Both the position numbers and the translations under genes were made by a program. The notes below the pieces were generated by a model, which did not search any database, was not told the origin of the DNA, and saw only the letters and a list, made by a program, of their open reading frames with translations. Of a stretch of 64,000 nt of DNA, positions 26,301 to 41,063 are shown one piece after another (the stretch's first letter is position 1; each line of letters starts with the position of its first letter). This stretch comes from Aphelocoma coerulescens (taxonomy: Eukaryota; Chordata; Aves; Passeriformes; Corvidae): the NCBI RefSeq assembly GCF_041296385.1, contig NC_091015.1, forward strand, positions 59,586,345 through 59,650,344, in the 5' to 3' direction.

Positions 26301-29300
26301 TTTTTCCAAACTAAAAACTTTTATTTAAAAATGCTAAATTTTCCAAAAAGCTAAGGCTTTAAAACTACCTGTCATGATTATTATCAGAAGGCTTCAGGAA
26401 AAAATTAATAGTTATTCATCTACTAAGACACTAAGAAGGTTTGCCTCCTGAAAAAAAATATCCACAAAGAAATTATGACATTGAGACAATCAACTACAGC
26501 TAAATTTGAATGACCATGTGAAGTTCCTATTGGAATACTTCTCTACGGCTAGCAAGTATTTTTAATTTTCATAAACATTTTGTGATGCAAGAGTGACGTC
26601 ACTTCTGTGATACACTGTGTGGATAAAGTACCCATTTATACACAAGGACCCTCACAGAGCCCAACTTGCCTGCAGTTCTTGCCCAGGCACTCATGGAAGT
26701 CTCTTTATTTGAATGATGTGAATGTGAAAGACTTCTTTGCTCTGCTCTGGCTCCACCAGAAACTCTTTTTCTTGTGACAGGCAAATTGCTAGGAACTGTA
26801 TACCCCTCTTTGACTGATGAGATCTCACTTTATAAATGTTAGTTGGTCTTACAATTTTTTATGATTCAGGCATATGGCACCAGCTGATGCCAAAGACAAG
26901 AGCGTAAAAACTGGTTGAACCTATCATCGTCTGGCAATTCTAGCAAGGCAGTACGATTTTGTATATAGAAAACTTTTATGTCCCCAAACTAAGATACTTC
27001 ACAAAACCTTTAGATTAATGCAGACAGTATTTCCATTAACCTCTTGAAAATCTAATTGCATAAAGAGAACTGAATACTGTATTCACATTTGCAAACTTTG
27101 TTTTACCGTGTTGCTGTTATTCTATTCCCCCACCCTGAGCCATAACATTTTCAACCAGAGTGTAATTTAAGAGGTTTTGAAAGAAACCCTAAGGAGATGA
27201 AAATACCACTGATGATTAGAGCACATTTGTTTGTCATTAACTTTTCAGTACCACAGTTCCTTGCCTATAGAAAATATTGTAATGATTTATATGTGCCACA
27301 GCTTCACATCAAGTTCCAGATGTTCACAGTAACAACTGCTGTCTGAAAATATTGAGACACTCTTTAGAAATAAAATATGTGAGGCTTTCAAGATGTGATG
27401 CGCCCAGAGCTTTTGAAGATAATGAATTCAAGCTAGGAGGAGTTTTCTAGCACCTTTCTGCTCTTTGCATGTTTTTGACAGTAAGTCTGAATCAGGAATG
27501 TGGCTAAAATTATCCCTGAGTGAATCAGCTTCTCATTATTTACCAAGCTCTTTTCAAAATATCATCTAATTATAGAAAAGACAAGACAAATACTTCAATA
27601 AATCCTATTTTTAAAAAGAAGTTTGACTTGATGTCTTTTCTTAACTGTTCCTCTCTCAAGATGAATTTTCTGTTCTGTGAACCAGTGCAATTGATGCAGC
27701 TACAATGCACACATTCCTGCCTGTTTGCTTGGGGCTGGAAACATAAAACCATTCCTGACAGGAGCTACAGTCTCGTGTCAGATATAACCTACAGTGACCA
27801 TAAAGGATTCCTGTGTAGTTGCTGACACTTGAGGGTTTAATGCACAGCTGCTGATGTTTCAAGATGTTCCCTGTCAGCAGCAGTTGCACTTTGTCAACTT
27901 CTGTCCCCATTTAGCACAAAGCATTCCTGTGAAATTTTCATTCAAATAGCACTTGTGGATCAGGCTGCACAATGGTCCAAGAACAAAGCACCTAACAAGG
28001 TACATTTTCTGCTTTTCTAGCCACAGGCATGAATTACATCACCTCTATACCTACTGAAGCTCACTGCAATAGGCACCAACCTCCTCACATCACAAACTTT
28101 CAGCATTTCTTGACTACAGGAAACGTTAAGCCACCTTTGCCTTGTAACTCCCACAAATAGTAGTGCTAGAAAATAAGCAACCTGGCAACAGGCTCTAGGT
28201 AGATGCATAAAAGCTGGAATACAGTATCCCAGGCCAAAAGAAAATTATTAACATGTGGAAGGTTAATGATGAATGGGCTCATGGGACACAAGGGATATTG
28301 TGCTAAAATCTGTAAGAACCTGGGACAATTTCTTGCAATTTGTGTGTATTTAAGGGTGCCCCAAAAATAATACTTTGCATTCACACATCACAGAAAGGAA
28401 ATTAACATTCAACCTGGTACTCAGTAACTTGGTGCCAGAGCAAATCTATTCCACATTATAGACAACAATGTAAAGAAAATATAAATGGATGCTACAGATT
28501 TGTGATAAATAAAAAATGTCTGGTGTCTCCTCCATTGGAAAAGAGAATGTTTCAATACAAAGGACCTCACTGATCATTTATTTTCAAACAGCTGACTTTT
28601 CCAAACTTCTCTTATCACATTCCAGAATAAGACACTATCTCTGAAGATACTCAATTCTGTAGTACTTAATACTTTAATCAATACCTGTTTACAGAAACAG
28701 TAAAGGGAAATAAATGAAATACTTTATTAATCATCGGCTGTCTGTAGGAACTCTTTCAGCATTTACAGAACAGTGTTAAAAGCACACTGTTCTGCACCAG
28801 TTATCCAGCTATTTGCTACACCAATTCCACCATTCAACATGTATATTTCAATAAATATTTCAATGTTATTTTCTTTCTACAATGCAGGCTCTGCAGGCAG
28901 GGCAAAGAGGGAGACTGCTCTCTGGATTTTGGAGGAAAATTGCATCTAAATTATCGGTATCTGAGTAGTAATAGCAACAAAGTGCATCTATGATATTTTT
29001 AGTGATTTAGAATGAAGAAACATCAAAGACACTCAGAGTAGGTGTATATTCTGAATTAAGACAGGAATATATGAATGGCATACAGTCAGTTTAGAATTTT
29101 CATTTTTTTCAATTCTTTTTTTTTACTTTCCTCAGGAGCTTAGACTCACTGATTTTAGGTTTTTCCACAAACAGAAAAAGGAGAATAAGGAGTTGTCTCC
29201 TGAATGAAATAAGTATCACTCCAAGTCAAGGGAATCTTCCATATAAAGCATGTTCTTTTATAGATTAATATCTCCATTACCTCAATGTGATAGGATCTAC

Positions 29301-32300
29301 CTAAGATACTGACTTCAAACCTGAAACTATTGAACATCTCATATTTTGTCCCACAAATCCAGGATATACAGGATGCCATACTTAGAGGTTCCATTTCACG
29401 TCATCAGGCTAGCAGACAAAAATCAAACAAACTCCCTTACACTCAGTGGGAGCTGTTTGGTGAAAGTAATTTTGTACAGACTGGCACTTCTTCCACATAG
29501 ACTTTCTTGTGATACATATCAAAGACTTTGGAAAAAAACCCCACCCAATTTCAGGACAATTTATTAATTATCACCTATAAGATTTGTCTCATGAGCTGAC
29601 CAATGTATTTGACATAAAGTGGCATTATGTTTTAGAAGCTCTGTCAATTTGTGCTTGGGTTATTATAAGATGCTCCATTTTCACTGAGCCTGTGCTAAGA
29701 CTGCCTAGGAATACCTCAAAAAAATGCACTTTTTTCCTTCTAGAAACCTTAAGCAGTAGTGTTTTCCTGAGTGTCTATCAAATGAGATCTTGAAAGACTG
29801 GCTGGTTGATAATACTTGGTGTTTGTAGAAGCTTTATATTTTTAAAATAAACTTCAGCTGCCAAATTTGTAGGCAGAAAGACAAGGAGGCACTTCTGTTA
29901 CTGGGGGAGCCCTTGTGCAAGGACTGAAACCAGGACTGTTGAGCAGCTCCCCATCTGCAGGTGACTGTGCATCTACCCAGTCAGATGTGTCTCCATGCCC
30001 TACCCCCTGACACACCACTGTCCCTGTGCTTTTCTTATATCTCAGAGACACGTATTTGTGATTTCTTTGTGGTCAGTGTTCTCCATCAGCTAAACCCCCT
30101 GTACTCTCTAATGTCCCTCTCCTCTAGCAGGGAAAAATCGGGGAGAAGCCTTTGCCCTCTGACTTAAAACTGTGCCACATAGCATGGGTAGTATCTACAG
30201 TTTCAGACACTGGAACAAAATTTGGAAATATTATTGCAAATCCAAGACAATTTCTTTCAAATGTATAGTGATTTCTAGATAGGAAGCACCACTATTATCA
30301 GCATAGCAGCACATTACACTTAGTACAGGTAGCACATCTCAAATTCCGGAAATAAGAAAAAGTGCCCTTTTCAATAAAACATGCAAAGCCAGTTTGCAAA
30401 AGACAGTCAAAATGTTGATAAAATGAACAGTCATCTAGCACTGCTTTTTTAGATTTTGTCTCATTTCCTCAGAATATTATTGTAAAAAAGTCATTAAAGT
30501 TAACAATGCATGTGTCTATTTCTTTAGCTTTTCCCCGTTACCCTTAATACTTCTTTCTAAAAGTCAGAATTTCATAAAACTAAACATACTTTTGGATAGA
30601 ATGTGCTCTTTACAACCAAGTGATGAAGCTGTGTGAGAAAAAAAAAAAAAAGGCCCTTAATGACATCTGTGTGCTTTATACCTGATAATGTCTCAGAACA
30701 TCTGCTGGATGTTCACAGAAACACAGAAATGTACAGGTCAGCAAATCATCTCCTGCAGACCTTCAGGTTTTTTTTTTTTTTTCTTCCCTTGAGGAAAAGC
30801 TGCAATTGTCTTCTTTTTAACAGTGTTCCAAGCAGTCTTCCTGCATCACCATTCACAGCAGTCAGAAACCAAGCATAAACAGCAAAATATATAGGACTAC
30901 ATTGTTCAAAAATCACAGAAGATGATTGATAGGTAGGGAGATTTTTACGAGGTTTCTTAGCACTTGAGGTGTACTGTTAGGATGTATCCTGACAAGGAAG
31001 TGGCCTCCTTAAGCCTATTGAAATTAAAATAAAATTATGACAAATCATTGAATGTAGAATTAAGCTATGTGGATAACCAAACTTCCATCTTCCACTTTCT
31101 CTTCTTTAGAGAAAGGACCTAAGGATGTGACAAGACATGGATAGATTTTTCTCTATGCTACATCCTATCAAGAAGACAATGCTACATGAGATAACAATAT
31201 TTCTGAAGTACACAGAAGATATCCTCTGAAAGGGTACTTCTCTGCCACTCAAAAATGGTTAAATTTGCTAGGAAAGAAGTAGAACTGACCCTTTTTTTTA
31301 ATTATTTTTGGGAGGTTGTTTTTGATTTTGTTTTTCTTTTACTTCATTTTGTAAAAAAGAAAAGAGGGAGTAAAATATTAGAGCATTAAGAGAATATAGA
31401 CAAATGTTCTTCCCTATAATACTTTTACGAACTAAATTTATTCTTATAGCTGCCCTTCCGTACTGTGACAATGATCGGAATTAATGGAAGACAGTTCCAA
31501 AATATCTATCAAGTAATAACTTTGTCTGCTGTGGTTTTACACATTTCTCTATTATATGACACAAGAGAAAATTTATCTAAAAGCGCAGTATGGTTTCAAA
31601 GGTAACACCTCTTACTGCTTAACCTTGGTTTTAAATACTTTCATTGTACAGGGTTACCTGATGTCAGGGAATTTTATCATCCCTGCTTTACAAGGAGGAA
31701 AACTGGGCACTGGAGATGTAAACGTTTGTATTCTCAGATTTTGCAGCAGTATAAGAGCAGTAGAGATAGAAATACAAGCTCAGAAAACTCTACTGCAGAG
31801 TAACTCCCTGTAACTATGAAAGAGATTATTAAATCTGTGCTTCTCTATCAGCTCTTACAGTAGAGTTACAATGCTTTGTATTCACAAGGATTTTAGAAAG
31901 GGATGGATAACATAACTATTTATCACATGGATCAAACACATGCTTTTAAACAGTGAAAATGAAGCTTGAAACTCTCAAAGTGCAGGGTACAAGGGCAGAA
32001 AAAGGAATAACTTCTCCTGTTCTTTTTCTTTCCTTTTTGAGAGTTAAAAAACATTTCCCTAAGGATATGTTTGCTCTTTTCTATACATTCAAGATGTCAA
32101 ACTGAAGGGATTTTAACACTCATTCATTCTTAAAGGGAAACAGCTTAGCCGGCAAGAAGATAAAGAATGTAGGATTACTTCCCCAAAAGTATCATTCAAA
32201 ATCTTGATTATACCCTGAAAATGAAGGAAATGCATTCCACTACTTTTCAAATGTAAGTAGCTCAAATAATGATGGCAAAATGAAGTGACTTAATAACAAT

Positions 32301-35300
32301 TTAAGGAAATAGAAAATGCGATTCTTTAAATATATATATTATTTTTATATTGCAAAATATGCTCATTCTGTAAGTGGCTGACACAATAGCAGAGAAATGA
32401 ATATGAATGAGCAATAATTTAAGTAAATGCCAGGGGACTGACTATTATGGGTGCTTTGAAGTCTTTTTGAAACGGTAAAATTCATTAGAACAGGGCTTGG
32501 GTGGAAGGCAAAACTATCTCTGTGGCTCAGCTCCCTGCTGAGAAAAATTGTTTAATACAAGTTTAAAAAAATCCACTTATGAAATACATTTAAAGACCAT
32601 TATGTACACTCTGTCTTAATGAAACCTATAGCCTTCACTTACATTGGCCTGTGCAAGCAAACTCCAAACACGTGCAAAGTGCCTGTTGGCATATTTGGAG
32701 CTCTTGTCTCCTCTATTCACTGATACGTTACACCAGAAAAAAAAGGTACCCCAGGAAAGTAAATTCTTTACAAATCATCATTTCAAGAATAGATTAAAAG
32801 CACTGGGATGAAAGAATAGGACAAGGAAATGGAGGAGGGGACTGTGCTGTACTTTTATGCCATAGCTCAGCCCTTCAGTACATTAACAATCCCCAAGATT
32901 TCGAGAAACTGAAATTCAACCGTCTCCTCAGATCTGCAGCTGCAATAAAATGGCAGATCAATCAGAAAAAATATTTGCTGCATGATGCTCTGCATGGCTC
33001 AAAAAGAGAACTTTTTGGCTTTCATCTTAACTGAAGATTCACAGGAACAGATGGTTGGCACACGATCCAATGGTTGCATGCAGGAGATGCTGATAACACC
33101 AGAGAAGCCTGTGAGGCTACTGCTCTGCCCTTCAGCCTACACTGGCACTCATGCCCTCTCCTGTCTGTCTCGCAGGCTGTTCAAGCATTATGTTCAAGAC
33201 AGAAGGGCTCCCCAGCATGAGAAACCAAAGGAGGCCCATCTCAGGCCACCATAGCACAGTTTGGAAAGTCCTGGATAGTTTGGAAAGCTTTGCAAGTGGC
33301 AAGTTTGAAGAAGGTTTAAGGCAAGCTGCTATCTGAAGGTGTCAGTGAACCCATTTCTTCTGCTTTTTGAAGGACTATAGAAACCTATAATAAGACAGAA
33401 AAGGAAAAGAACTTTGCTCACATCCTTGTCATATCTGTGCTGCTTTCTTCCTTTCCCAAGGAGAGGTGGGGGTGAACACAACACATTTAGCACCCTGGCA
33501 ACTGGTTTGGCATTTTTTTGGTCTTTTTGCTTTGTTTCCTTTTAATTGCCAGTTAGCCAAGAAAGCACCAGAATCACATAGAAATAAGATATGATAATCT
33601 ATAGTACATGCTCATAAGTGACATAAAACCCAGTAATGTTTCTTCAGTATCATATCCTAGGATTAAGGCAAAAATGTGGAGAGAAACAGGGAAAATTACA
33701 CTATGAGTGTACACGAAGCGTAGGAGTTTGAGGATTATTATCTTTTATTTTGCCACAAGATACAATCACATGATGTTGTTTTCTCAGGCAGCCTAACAGC
33801 TTTTCTTTTTCCTTCTCAAAAAAACCCTTTCTTCCCCAAAACCCAATTGTGCCATTAAAAAAGAACACTCTCCACATTGAAAATGATCTCTCCTTCATAT
33901 CACCCAATACTTAATGAAAATATTTGAACTCCATTATACCACAGAAAAATGATGTTTTTACTTTCCATTATTCAGTGTGCAGAAATCAAAAACCTTTTTT
34001 TCCAGTATGGAAATGAAGAAAAGATTTCTCTTGTTTTTTAGATTTTAAATGTATTTATAATTCACTTTTGTTGTTTCAGGTCAAGTTTTGGAAGCCTATT
34101 TTTAAAAAAATACATATACTTTTCACTGTAGGAATGAGTATACTGAATATTGATAGTTATAGAAGTAGGCACTGCTCTTATGGACACATCAAACAGTGCT
34201 GCATATATTCCTAAAGACTACATCCCAAAACACTCCATATTTCACCATCACTATACAATAGGATTTTGGAAGAGAGTTTGAAACATCCAAATTCCTGCAG
34301 CAACTGGGAACCAACAGCACCACAATGATTCCTGTCAACTTTACTTGCTTTATTCTTAAAGTTAGATGATCAACGGGTACTTAAGGATTATACTTGAATG
34401 TCTAATTAACCATAGAGATAAAAATAAATTCCTGTGACATTCACTGCAATTTATGATTTTAAGCTCTCTTATATGCCTATTTCTTTATTTCCTTCTAATT
34501 CCCATTTTGTTTTACTTATATGAAGATCTCTACCATACTCTCAGTCAACACACCCAGTTCTTCTTTTTTTTTCCCCAGAGATTTTATACTCTAAACTTTG
34601 CCTTAGACTTGTTTCTAAGTAAGTATATAAGAAAGTAGCTGGGTTGGAAACAGCAGCGTGAAAACACAGAAACCCTCATGCACAGTGCTGGCTCACACTG
34701 GAATTCTGATATTCTTGGAGGTAAACAGCTGAAAGACTTGACTGTCCCTCTGCTGGAAGCAGCACAAACTCTGCTTTTCCATTAAATTCTAAATTAAATG
34801 ACACCCCACAAGCAGAAGAAGGCAGGTTTTCTTTCCAGTGTGTAGGGGGTGAAGAAAGAAAAAGGCCCAAAAGGGAGCAATCAGGTTCTTCACATTTGGA
34901 AGCACACAATAGCAAAAAAGCACCACGGGATTTTCAATACATCTGTGTGTCTTCTGAGGTACATGGATTTAAATGCTTTACACATTTATTTTTATTTATT
35001 TGTATAGGTATCATAAAAAATTAATATAGACTACATTAGTTATTCAGATACTTAATTGGGTCATAGAAATAGAACAGTAAAAGATAATGAAAATATATTT
35101 TCTGATTGTGCAAAGTTTGTTTTGTAAAACATGCTGTTCTACAAGTGTGAATTGAAACTGGAAATGTACATAAAAATGAAAATGACAAATAATTAATTTT
35201 AGTAATTTAATAATCCCTGCTACACTTGCAGAAAATCTATTTTTGAGGGGCACTGCAGTGCTATAATAGATTGGTTGCTTTAAATCAATAACTGACCAGA

Positions 35301-37399
35301 CAGTGTGCCTGTAAACAACACAGAATTGCCTGCACTGTAACAATGGTGGTGGTTAGGCACAATTTTTGATGCAAACAATTTATGTACAGATTGTGAATCA
35401 TAATGAAGTTTTGGAAAATGCTGTTGTATTACTGATTTCATCAAAATAAGTCAATGTGTGGCAGGTTCTCTGTCCTACCCTCGTTGAGAATCCTCATAAG
35501 GCCTTTGAAACTGGTGCCGGTAAAGCCCAACTCAATTTCCAATGGTTTATGAATGATGCTGTATCTCCTGGCTGTCTGCAAACTGCAGGGCACATGGCTT
35601 CCTCAGCACACTTCACCCATTCTCAGGATGCCCACAGTGGTCATGGCTCTCTCCCAGGTGGGGGAGTAATTCACATGTGTCCTGCATGTTTCTTGCCCTC
35701 CCACCCAAACTTCACAGACCTCCTGGGGCACACTGAGGCTTTCTCGCTGCCCATCCCTTCGATTTTCTGCTGGCAAATTCAGGCACACCAAGAACTCCTG
35801 CAGTACTAATCCAGATATTATCTTAAAACTGCTTCTCCTTTTCTGTCCTGCCTGAGAAGAGGTCAGAAGCGTGGAATTGCATTACAGTGGCAGGACACAG
35901 TAATTTTAGTTTTCTTGCTGATGCTTTAACTCTTAACAGCACATTAGTGCTCAAATTTGTCCAGGATTATGAGGTTTAGCACCGCAGTGGAAACACAGCT
36001 GCAAGAAATTAGTTTTTCTCTTTCCTTGCCTCTAATTTAGTAAGGAGGAAATATTTATTGATATTTCTTCTTACTAATTTCTTGATATATATACTGATCT
36101 ATTGAAAAAGACCACAAACATTTTTTTAACAAAATCTTCATGCCTAGCAAGTATATGTAGGTGGCTGTCATATGCCATGTCCTTTTTCCCCAGGGGATGT
36201 TCCTACCAGGTGACAGCTTCCCAGCAAAGGGCTTATTTGCTTCATCTTCCCCAGAGCCAATTCGTTTATTTCAAATGTCCCAGAACAGAGAAATCCAGTC
36301 CCACACAGACCTGCACAGAGAAGATATACACACCACACACTAGAGGACCATCAGCATGCACTAGGGAAGTGTTAAAAAGGACTTTTCCCCTTCAAACCAT
36401 TTAACTGAGGGAGGCTGGAACAGGTTTTTCTCCCTTAATCACATCACTGAGAAAGAGTGGTGAGCTTAAAGGGTTATTTCTGAAATCTGCTGCAACTAGT
36501 AAAGCAAGCTGGCGTATCATATAGCATATTTCACAGACGTACACCTAAATAACAATAGCAATCAGGGGAAAAATTCAGCAAAATGGACTGTTAAAATCTG
36601 AGTTTCAGAAAAGGAAATGGAAACTGTACATCTGTGCAGACAAAGGCTTTTGACTCCAGCTAGATTTGTTACAGGCAGGAGCCAAGCATCCATGTCCTGG
36701 AAAAAGCAAATGCCTCCAATACGCAACCTTTTAACACATGTTAGAAACTGTGCTTATTTAATTCTGTGTTTGCATTTTCTTTGAGACAGAATCTATATCC
36801 CAGATACAAAACTAGAAAATAATTTTTACTTACATAATTATTTTTACTTATCCCTGACTTTTTTTGTCCCCCTACATCTATTTTTCCCCTATGCCATCTT
36901 CATTCTTCTGTAGGTTTTTTTTCCTGGTATCTTCATTAGGTTATCAAAAAAACCCAAACCAACAAACCAGGAAAAAAAAAAGACAAATCCAAACTGCTTA
37001 CTAGATATATTAACTATGTTCTGATGAAATTTATTCATGTCAGTCTGTGTATATAATTCTTTAAACCTTTTCTCACCCGAGAAGTCCTCTGAAATAAAGT
37101 TGATCCAGTAAAACACTTTAGTGCATCAAGTCAATAGAGCCATTCATTGCTCAAAGGTAGCCATAAGTACTAAGTGCATGTTACTATGGGGGCCTAAGAA
37201 AGGACTATTTGTGACACTAAGTGCTTTTTAAATTGTCCCTATATGGAAAAGCTTATCAGTGCTACATTTTCAGGCTGATTGTTCTATGGATATTCAGGAG
37301 TGACTTCAACCTCCATTTGAATTCACTTCTAGAAACTATATCTGAGAGAGCAGCAGATGGCTTTGTCTGTCTGCAGTCCTGAGCCCTTACAAAGAAGAA
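23331..37399. other. Unique AT-rich noncoding DNA
   Basis: About 14 kb without a recognisable gene or transposon. Slightly less AT-rich islands with longer open frames occur near 29,870-30,180, 32,980-33,340 and 35,456-35,809. None matches a protein I know and none shows a convincing exon boundary pair. Homopolymer runs occur near 30,640 (A) and 30,768 (T). Confidence 0.6.
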
Positions 37400-37505
37400 A
37401 AGAAGAAGAAAAGATCACAGAATATTCTGAGCTGGAAGGGACCTACAAGGATCAAAGTCCAGCTCGAGACCCCACACAGGACAGACCCAAGAATCACAAA
37501 TACGA
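37400..37505 (-). mobile_element. CR1-type LINE 3'-end fragment
   Basis: The plus strand shows ATCACAGAATATTCTGAGCT followed by GGAAGGGACCTACAAGGATC and a short GC-richer tail ending CCCAAGAATCACAAATAC. This is the reverse complement of the 3' end of an avian CR1 subfamily that differs from the copies at 12 and 23 kb (ACCTACAAGGATC in place of ACCTTAAAGATC). Only about 100 bp are recognisable. Confidence 0.75.
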
Positions 37506-37898
37506 AACTTTAGAACTTTTATTGATACTCTCACAATGCTGAAGTATTAATGGTGGGCAGAAAGCTAAGCCAAAATAAACTCTCATAACTCACACGTAAC
37601 ATCCACTACTACAGAATAACTAGGGTCTTTCAATATTAGTTATAAAATGCATACAAAATGCCTTGTAGAGTGGAGATTCAAGTCTCAAGAGCAGATTATT
37701 TCTTCATGCTAGATGCAGTTTTACTGCATTTGGACAAGGCTGATACTAAACAAAACCTCCAATTACAAATTATATTACAATAAACACTGGGGAAGATCTC
37801 CGCTTTCATAGCTTTTTTTCATCTAGCAGCATTTTTTTATTGCACAGATAAATCACATTTGAAATCCCTTAGCTCCAAGTATATTCACTTTCCCTGCT

Positions 37899-37903
<5 letters not shown>

Positions 37904-37930
<27 letters not shown>
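37904..37930 (-). repeat. Homopolymer T27 (A27 on the minus strand)
   Basis: Twenty-seven uninterrupted T residues, the longest homopolymer in the window. Read on the minus strand it could be the A-tail of a retrocopy, but no recognisable retrosequence lies on its 5' side. It is most simply a mononucleotide microsatellite. Confidence 0.9.
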
Positions 37931-40072
37931 GTAATAAATAAATAAGTAGAAATAATGAATTTCTGTTCAGGACATAAAGTAAGTAAAATCTGTTGTCCAA
38001 ATGTGACACAGCAAACACACTAAACTGTTCTATCTTTGACCCTCCAAACATACAGTGAATGGGTAACTCCTTTGTACCTGCAAGTATCTGCTCTTCAGCA
38101 GAACAGAATAAAAATGACTGCGTGTTCCAATTTTATAAGGCATCCTCAAGGCTAAAATTATAGATGTTTTTAAAGCCTGAGAGGTAAGTCACTGGGGTCC
38201 CTTGCTGTGTATTGATTAAGAAATAAATGGGATCGTTAACTTGTTAGCAAAGTATCATGAGGAGAAGCAGTCTCATGGTATTTCAGGAAATCAATTTCAT
38301 GTTAAAACTAATTTCTTTTCTCATCCTTTTATGGAGATGTCAAGGCCTAGATCAAATGGTCTGAGGACATGATGAGGAATTACAAACTCTAGAGTTCAAA
38401 TCAAGGCTGATACTGAGCCAAGCTATGGCCATAAACCAGAATATTAATATGTTTGTAAACAGGGAGTACAAGCCTGTTCTTTCATTGCTGTTCTGTGAGA
38501 GCAGTTGAAGTATCCTAGCTTTAGAGATGGCTGGACCTTTGCTGTTAACTTGAACTGGAGAAAAACTAAGAATCTGCAATTGCACAATATTTTGAGTGTG
38601 AAGATTGCAAGCATCTTTCATAATTATTGATAACATGAAGACACAGGGAAGTGTTAGTTTTGCTACCTTTTCCCTTTCATAACAAGCTTTATGCTAGATA
38701 ACCATAAAAAACCTAGATCTTCACTTTTTTTTTTTTTTTAACATAATAGTAAACCTACCCCCCAACAACAATGGTTTACCTCATTAAGGCTCCAAATACT
38801 GCTCCCTCTGGCATACTGAGTCTCAGAGGTAGCTAACAAGCATCTTGTCATCAGAGGGCTGGTAAAAACCTGTTTATCCAGTCCTTTCAAGGCTCTGATT
38901 GTGCTACAACAAGAATAAGTATATACACAGAAAGCGCTAATGTAGTGCTTTGAATCACTGCAGCTTTTTCAAGCCTAGTTCCAAACAGCAATCAAAAAGA
39001 TGATCTAAACTGTATCCTCCTTTTACTTTTTATTCTCTGAAAATTTTGCAGTATACCAATTTTATCACCTTTAGACCCACACCTTTCCTCAGAATCACAG
39101 GTTTGGGTTTGAACTATTTTAAGGGCCTGAAAGATCTGGAAAACAGAGTTAAAACACATACCGTCCCTTTCTCTATTTTATTTTCAAAAGATTAAGATAA
39201 GGTCCAGATATGCAAGATAATTTAAGCAAGGCTTAAAAAGTAGGAGGCATCCTAATGAATTATTTGCGAATTTGAGAAGTGTTCTATATGCATCTTGTAT
39301 TAGTTGAACCTTTACTTTTACAGATACTGAAAAGTACTTGATTTCCATTTCCATTGTTTTAGCAAGAAGTAATAAACTGATCCTTTGTACTGTACAATAC
39401 CTAAGTAGTTCAGACATTTGTAAAAGGAAACCTCAGGTGTTTTTAAAATTGTAGTCTAAGACAGTATAACAGGACTCTATTCATTCTGTAAGAATCCCAT
39501 TCACGAAAAGAAAAAAAGAAAAAAAAACCCTTAATAAAAGCTAGTGTATAATCTGGCAAATTTGAGACCAAGTCTCAACAGCAAATTTAAAACCACTGGT
39601 GTGGGCAATCCCTATCCATATTGAAAACAGTAGTTTTAAGGATTCTGAAAGTAAAATTCCCGATAGAAAAAAAATTAAAATGTTTTAGTCATTAGATGAA
39701 ATGTTTACGTTATAATGAATCTTTTCTAAGATCACTCAACCCTTCTTTGCATACACCAATATGCAAATGACTTCTTCCATAAGATAAATGAAATAGCTTT
39801 GGGCTTGAAAATGCCTAAGGCTTACCATGAGTGTTAGAAAAAACAGTAGCACTATCAATAGTATGTTTTTAGCACAAAACACATATCAGTCACCCTCTGA
39901 TTTTAATTTGAAGATTTCATACATTAGACAGATGCTTCTCTTAGGTAAGTGCTTGTGTTCAAATGCCAGATATCTTTACACAGCAGTGTATCAATTATTT
40001 CCCAAAGAGTTATTACTGTTGAAATTTACACTAAAATTACTAATCATCTTCAAGACAGATAGACAGATTTAA

Positions 40073-40077
40073 CATAT
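40073..40077. repeat. Target-site duplication CATAT, left copy
   Basis: CATAT immediately precedes the TGT start of the solo LTR and is repeated at 41,410-41,414 directly after its other end. A 5-bp duplication is the size expected for ERVL-class (class III) elements. Confidence 0.65.
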
Positions 40078-40798
40078 TGTCACTGGCTAGCAAGCATAGT
40101 CCCGGAAGGGATATCCTTGCTAAGGGGTGCTTACAGCTTCCTCTGTGACCTGATAGAACCTATCAGCTGGCCAGTTTGAATATGGACAATTCTTTAAGCC
40201 ACTTAAAGTTGTGACCGCCTCTGTGATCCACATTTAAGAATAGAAACCCTGAGGCAGAGGCTCTCTCGTTTCCTGTGCTGGAACAGGTGGCTGCAGGCCC
40301 CGTGCAGGGGCCAGTGGGCCCAGCCTAGGTCCTGCTCAGGCCAGGCCAGGCCGGGCCATGGCCATCCTGGAGCCGACGGGCCTGTTCCAGCCATGGAACC
40401 CCCCCACAGCCCTGCTATGTGCAGACGGAACGGCCCAGCTCCCCCTCTCCAGTGCAGACAAGATTCTGCTGAAGCTGCCCTGCTGTCCGGCAGAGGTCAT
40501 GTGAACAACAGCGATAAGAGAAATTCCAGCTGTGAAGTCTAGGTGAGATTAACCATTTTAGTGCTGTGAAGAGCTGAAAACCTGAGGGAAGAGAAAGAGG
40601 AGATGCTTAAAGCTGAAATTCTGTTGTGAAGCTATGATATATCAGAGTATCCCGTTCTAATTTCATGAAGATCTGGGGGGTGGAGTGTTCAACTCGTACT
40701 TGTGAGCAAAAGCACCTGCGCTGAGATAAGCAGATGCTGACACAGCTGTAATTTCATGAGAAGTTTGGACAGGGAGAGATGGAAGCGATGAGGACTTT

Positions 40799-40937
40799 TG
40801 CTCCAAAGGGGAAAGGAGAAACCTCAGTTCCTAGAGATGCTCCCAGAGATAGTCCTAACGATGAAGATGAGGAAGACCCTTTGCTCCCAGGGAAGAAGGG
40901 CCTCTGTTCTTAGAGATGAAATGCTCCCAGAGATGGG
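40799..40937 (+). repeat. Imperfect tandem duplication inside the solo LTR (U3)
   Basis: Two similar segments about 84 bp apart each run from TGCTCC through a purine-rich stretch to TTAGAGATG or CTAGAGATG and then TGCTCCCAGAGAT. They are diverged, so the duplication is older than the insertion or belongs to the family as a whole. Confidence 0.6.
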
Positions 40938-41063
40938 TGAAGAGAACTTTTGTTTCTGAACGGCTCAACCTTAAAATTGTACCCCAAAAACCCTCAAGAG
41001 TGGACCCTCGAAAGCAGTTGCGGGAAAAGCTGCAAGTCGGGGGAAGGGACTCACATCGCAAGC

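Larger units (their letters stand above)
37506..40077. other. Unique AT-rich noncoding DNA
   Basis: No gene recognised. A 27-base T run at 37,904-37,930 is followed by an AAATAAATAA segment. A T run near 38,726-38,739 and A-rich tracts near 39,510-39,530 also occur. A faint CR1-like stretch near 39,090-39,150 was considered but is too weak to annotate. Confidence 0.65.

Noticed and set aside
27520..27910. Open frames of 60-101 codons on both strands
   Set aside because: They overlap on opposite strands, have no recognisable motif and no convincing exon boundaries.
39085..39150. Faint CR1-like stretch (AGAATCACAGG...TTTGGGTTTG)
   Set aside because: Only a few short matches in a decayed segment; not enough to separate it from chance.
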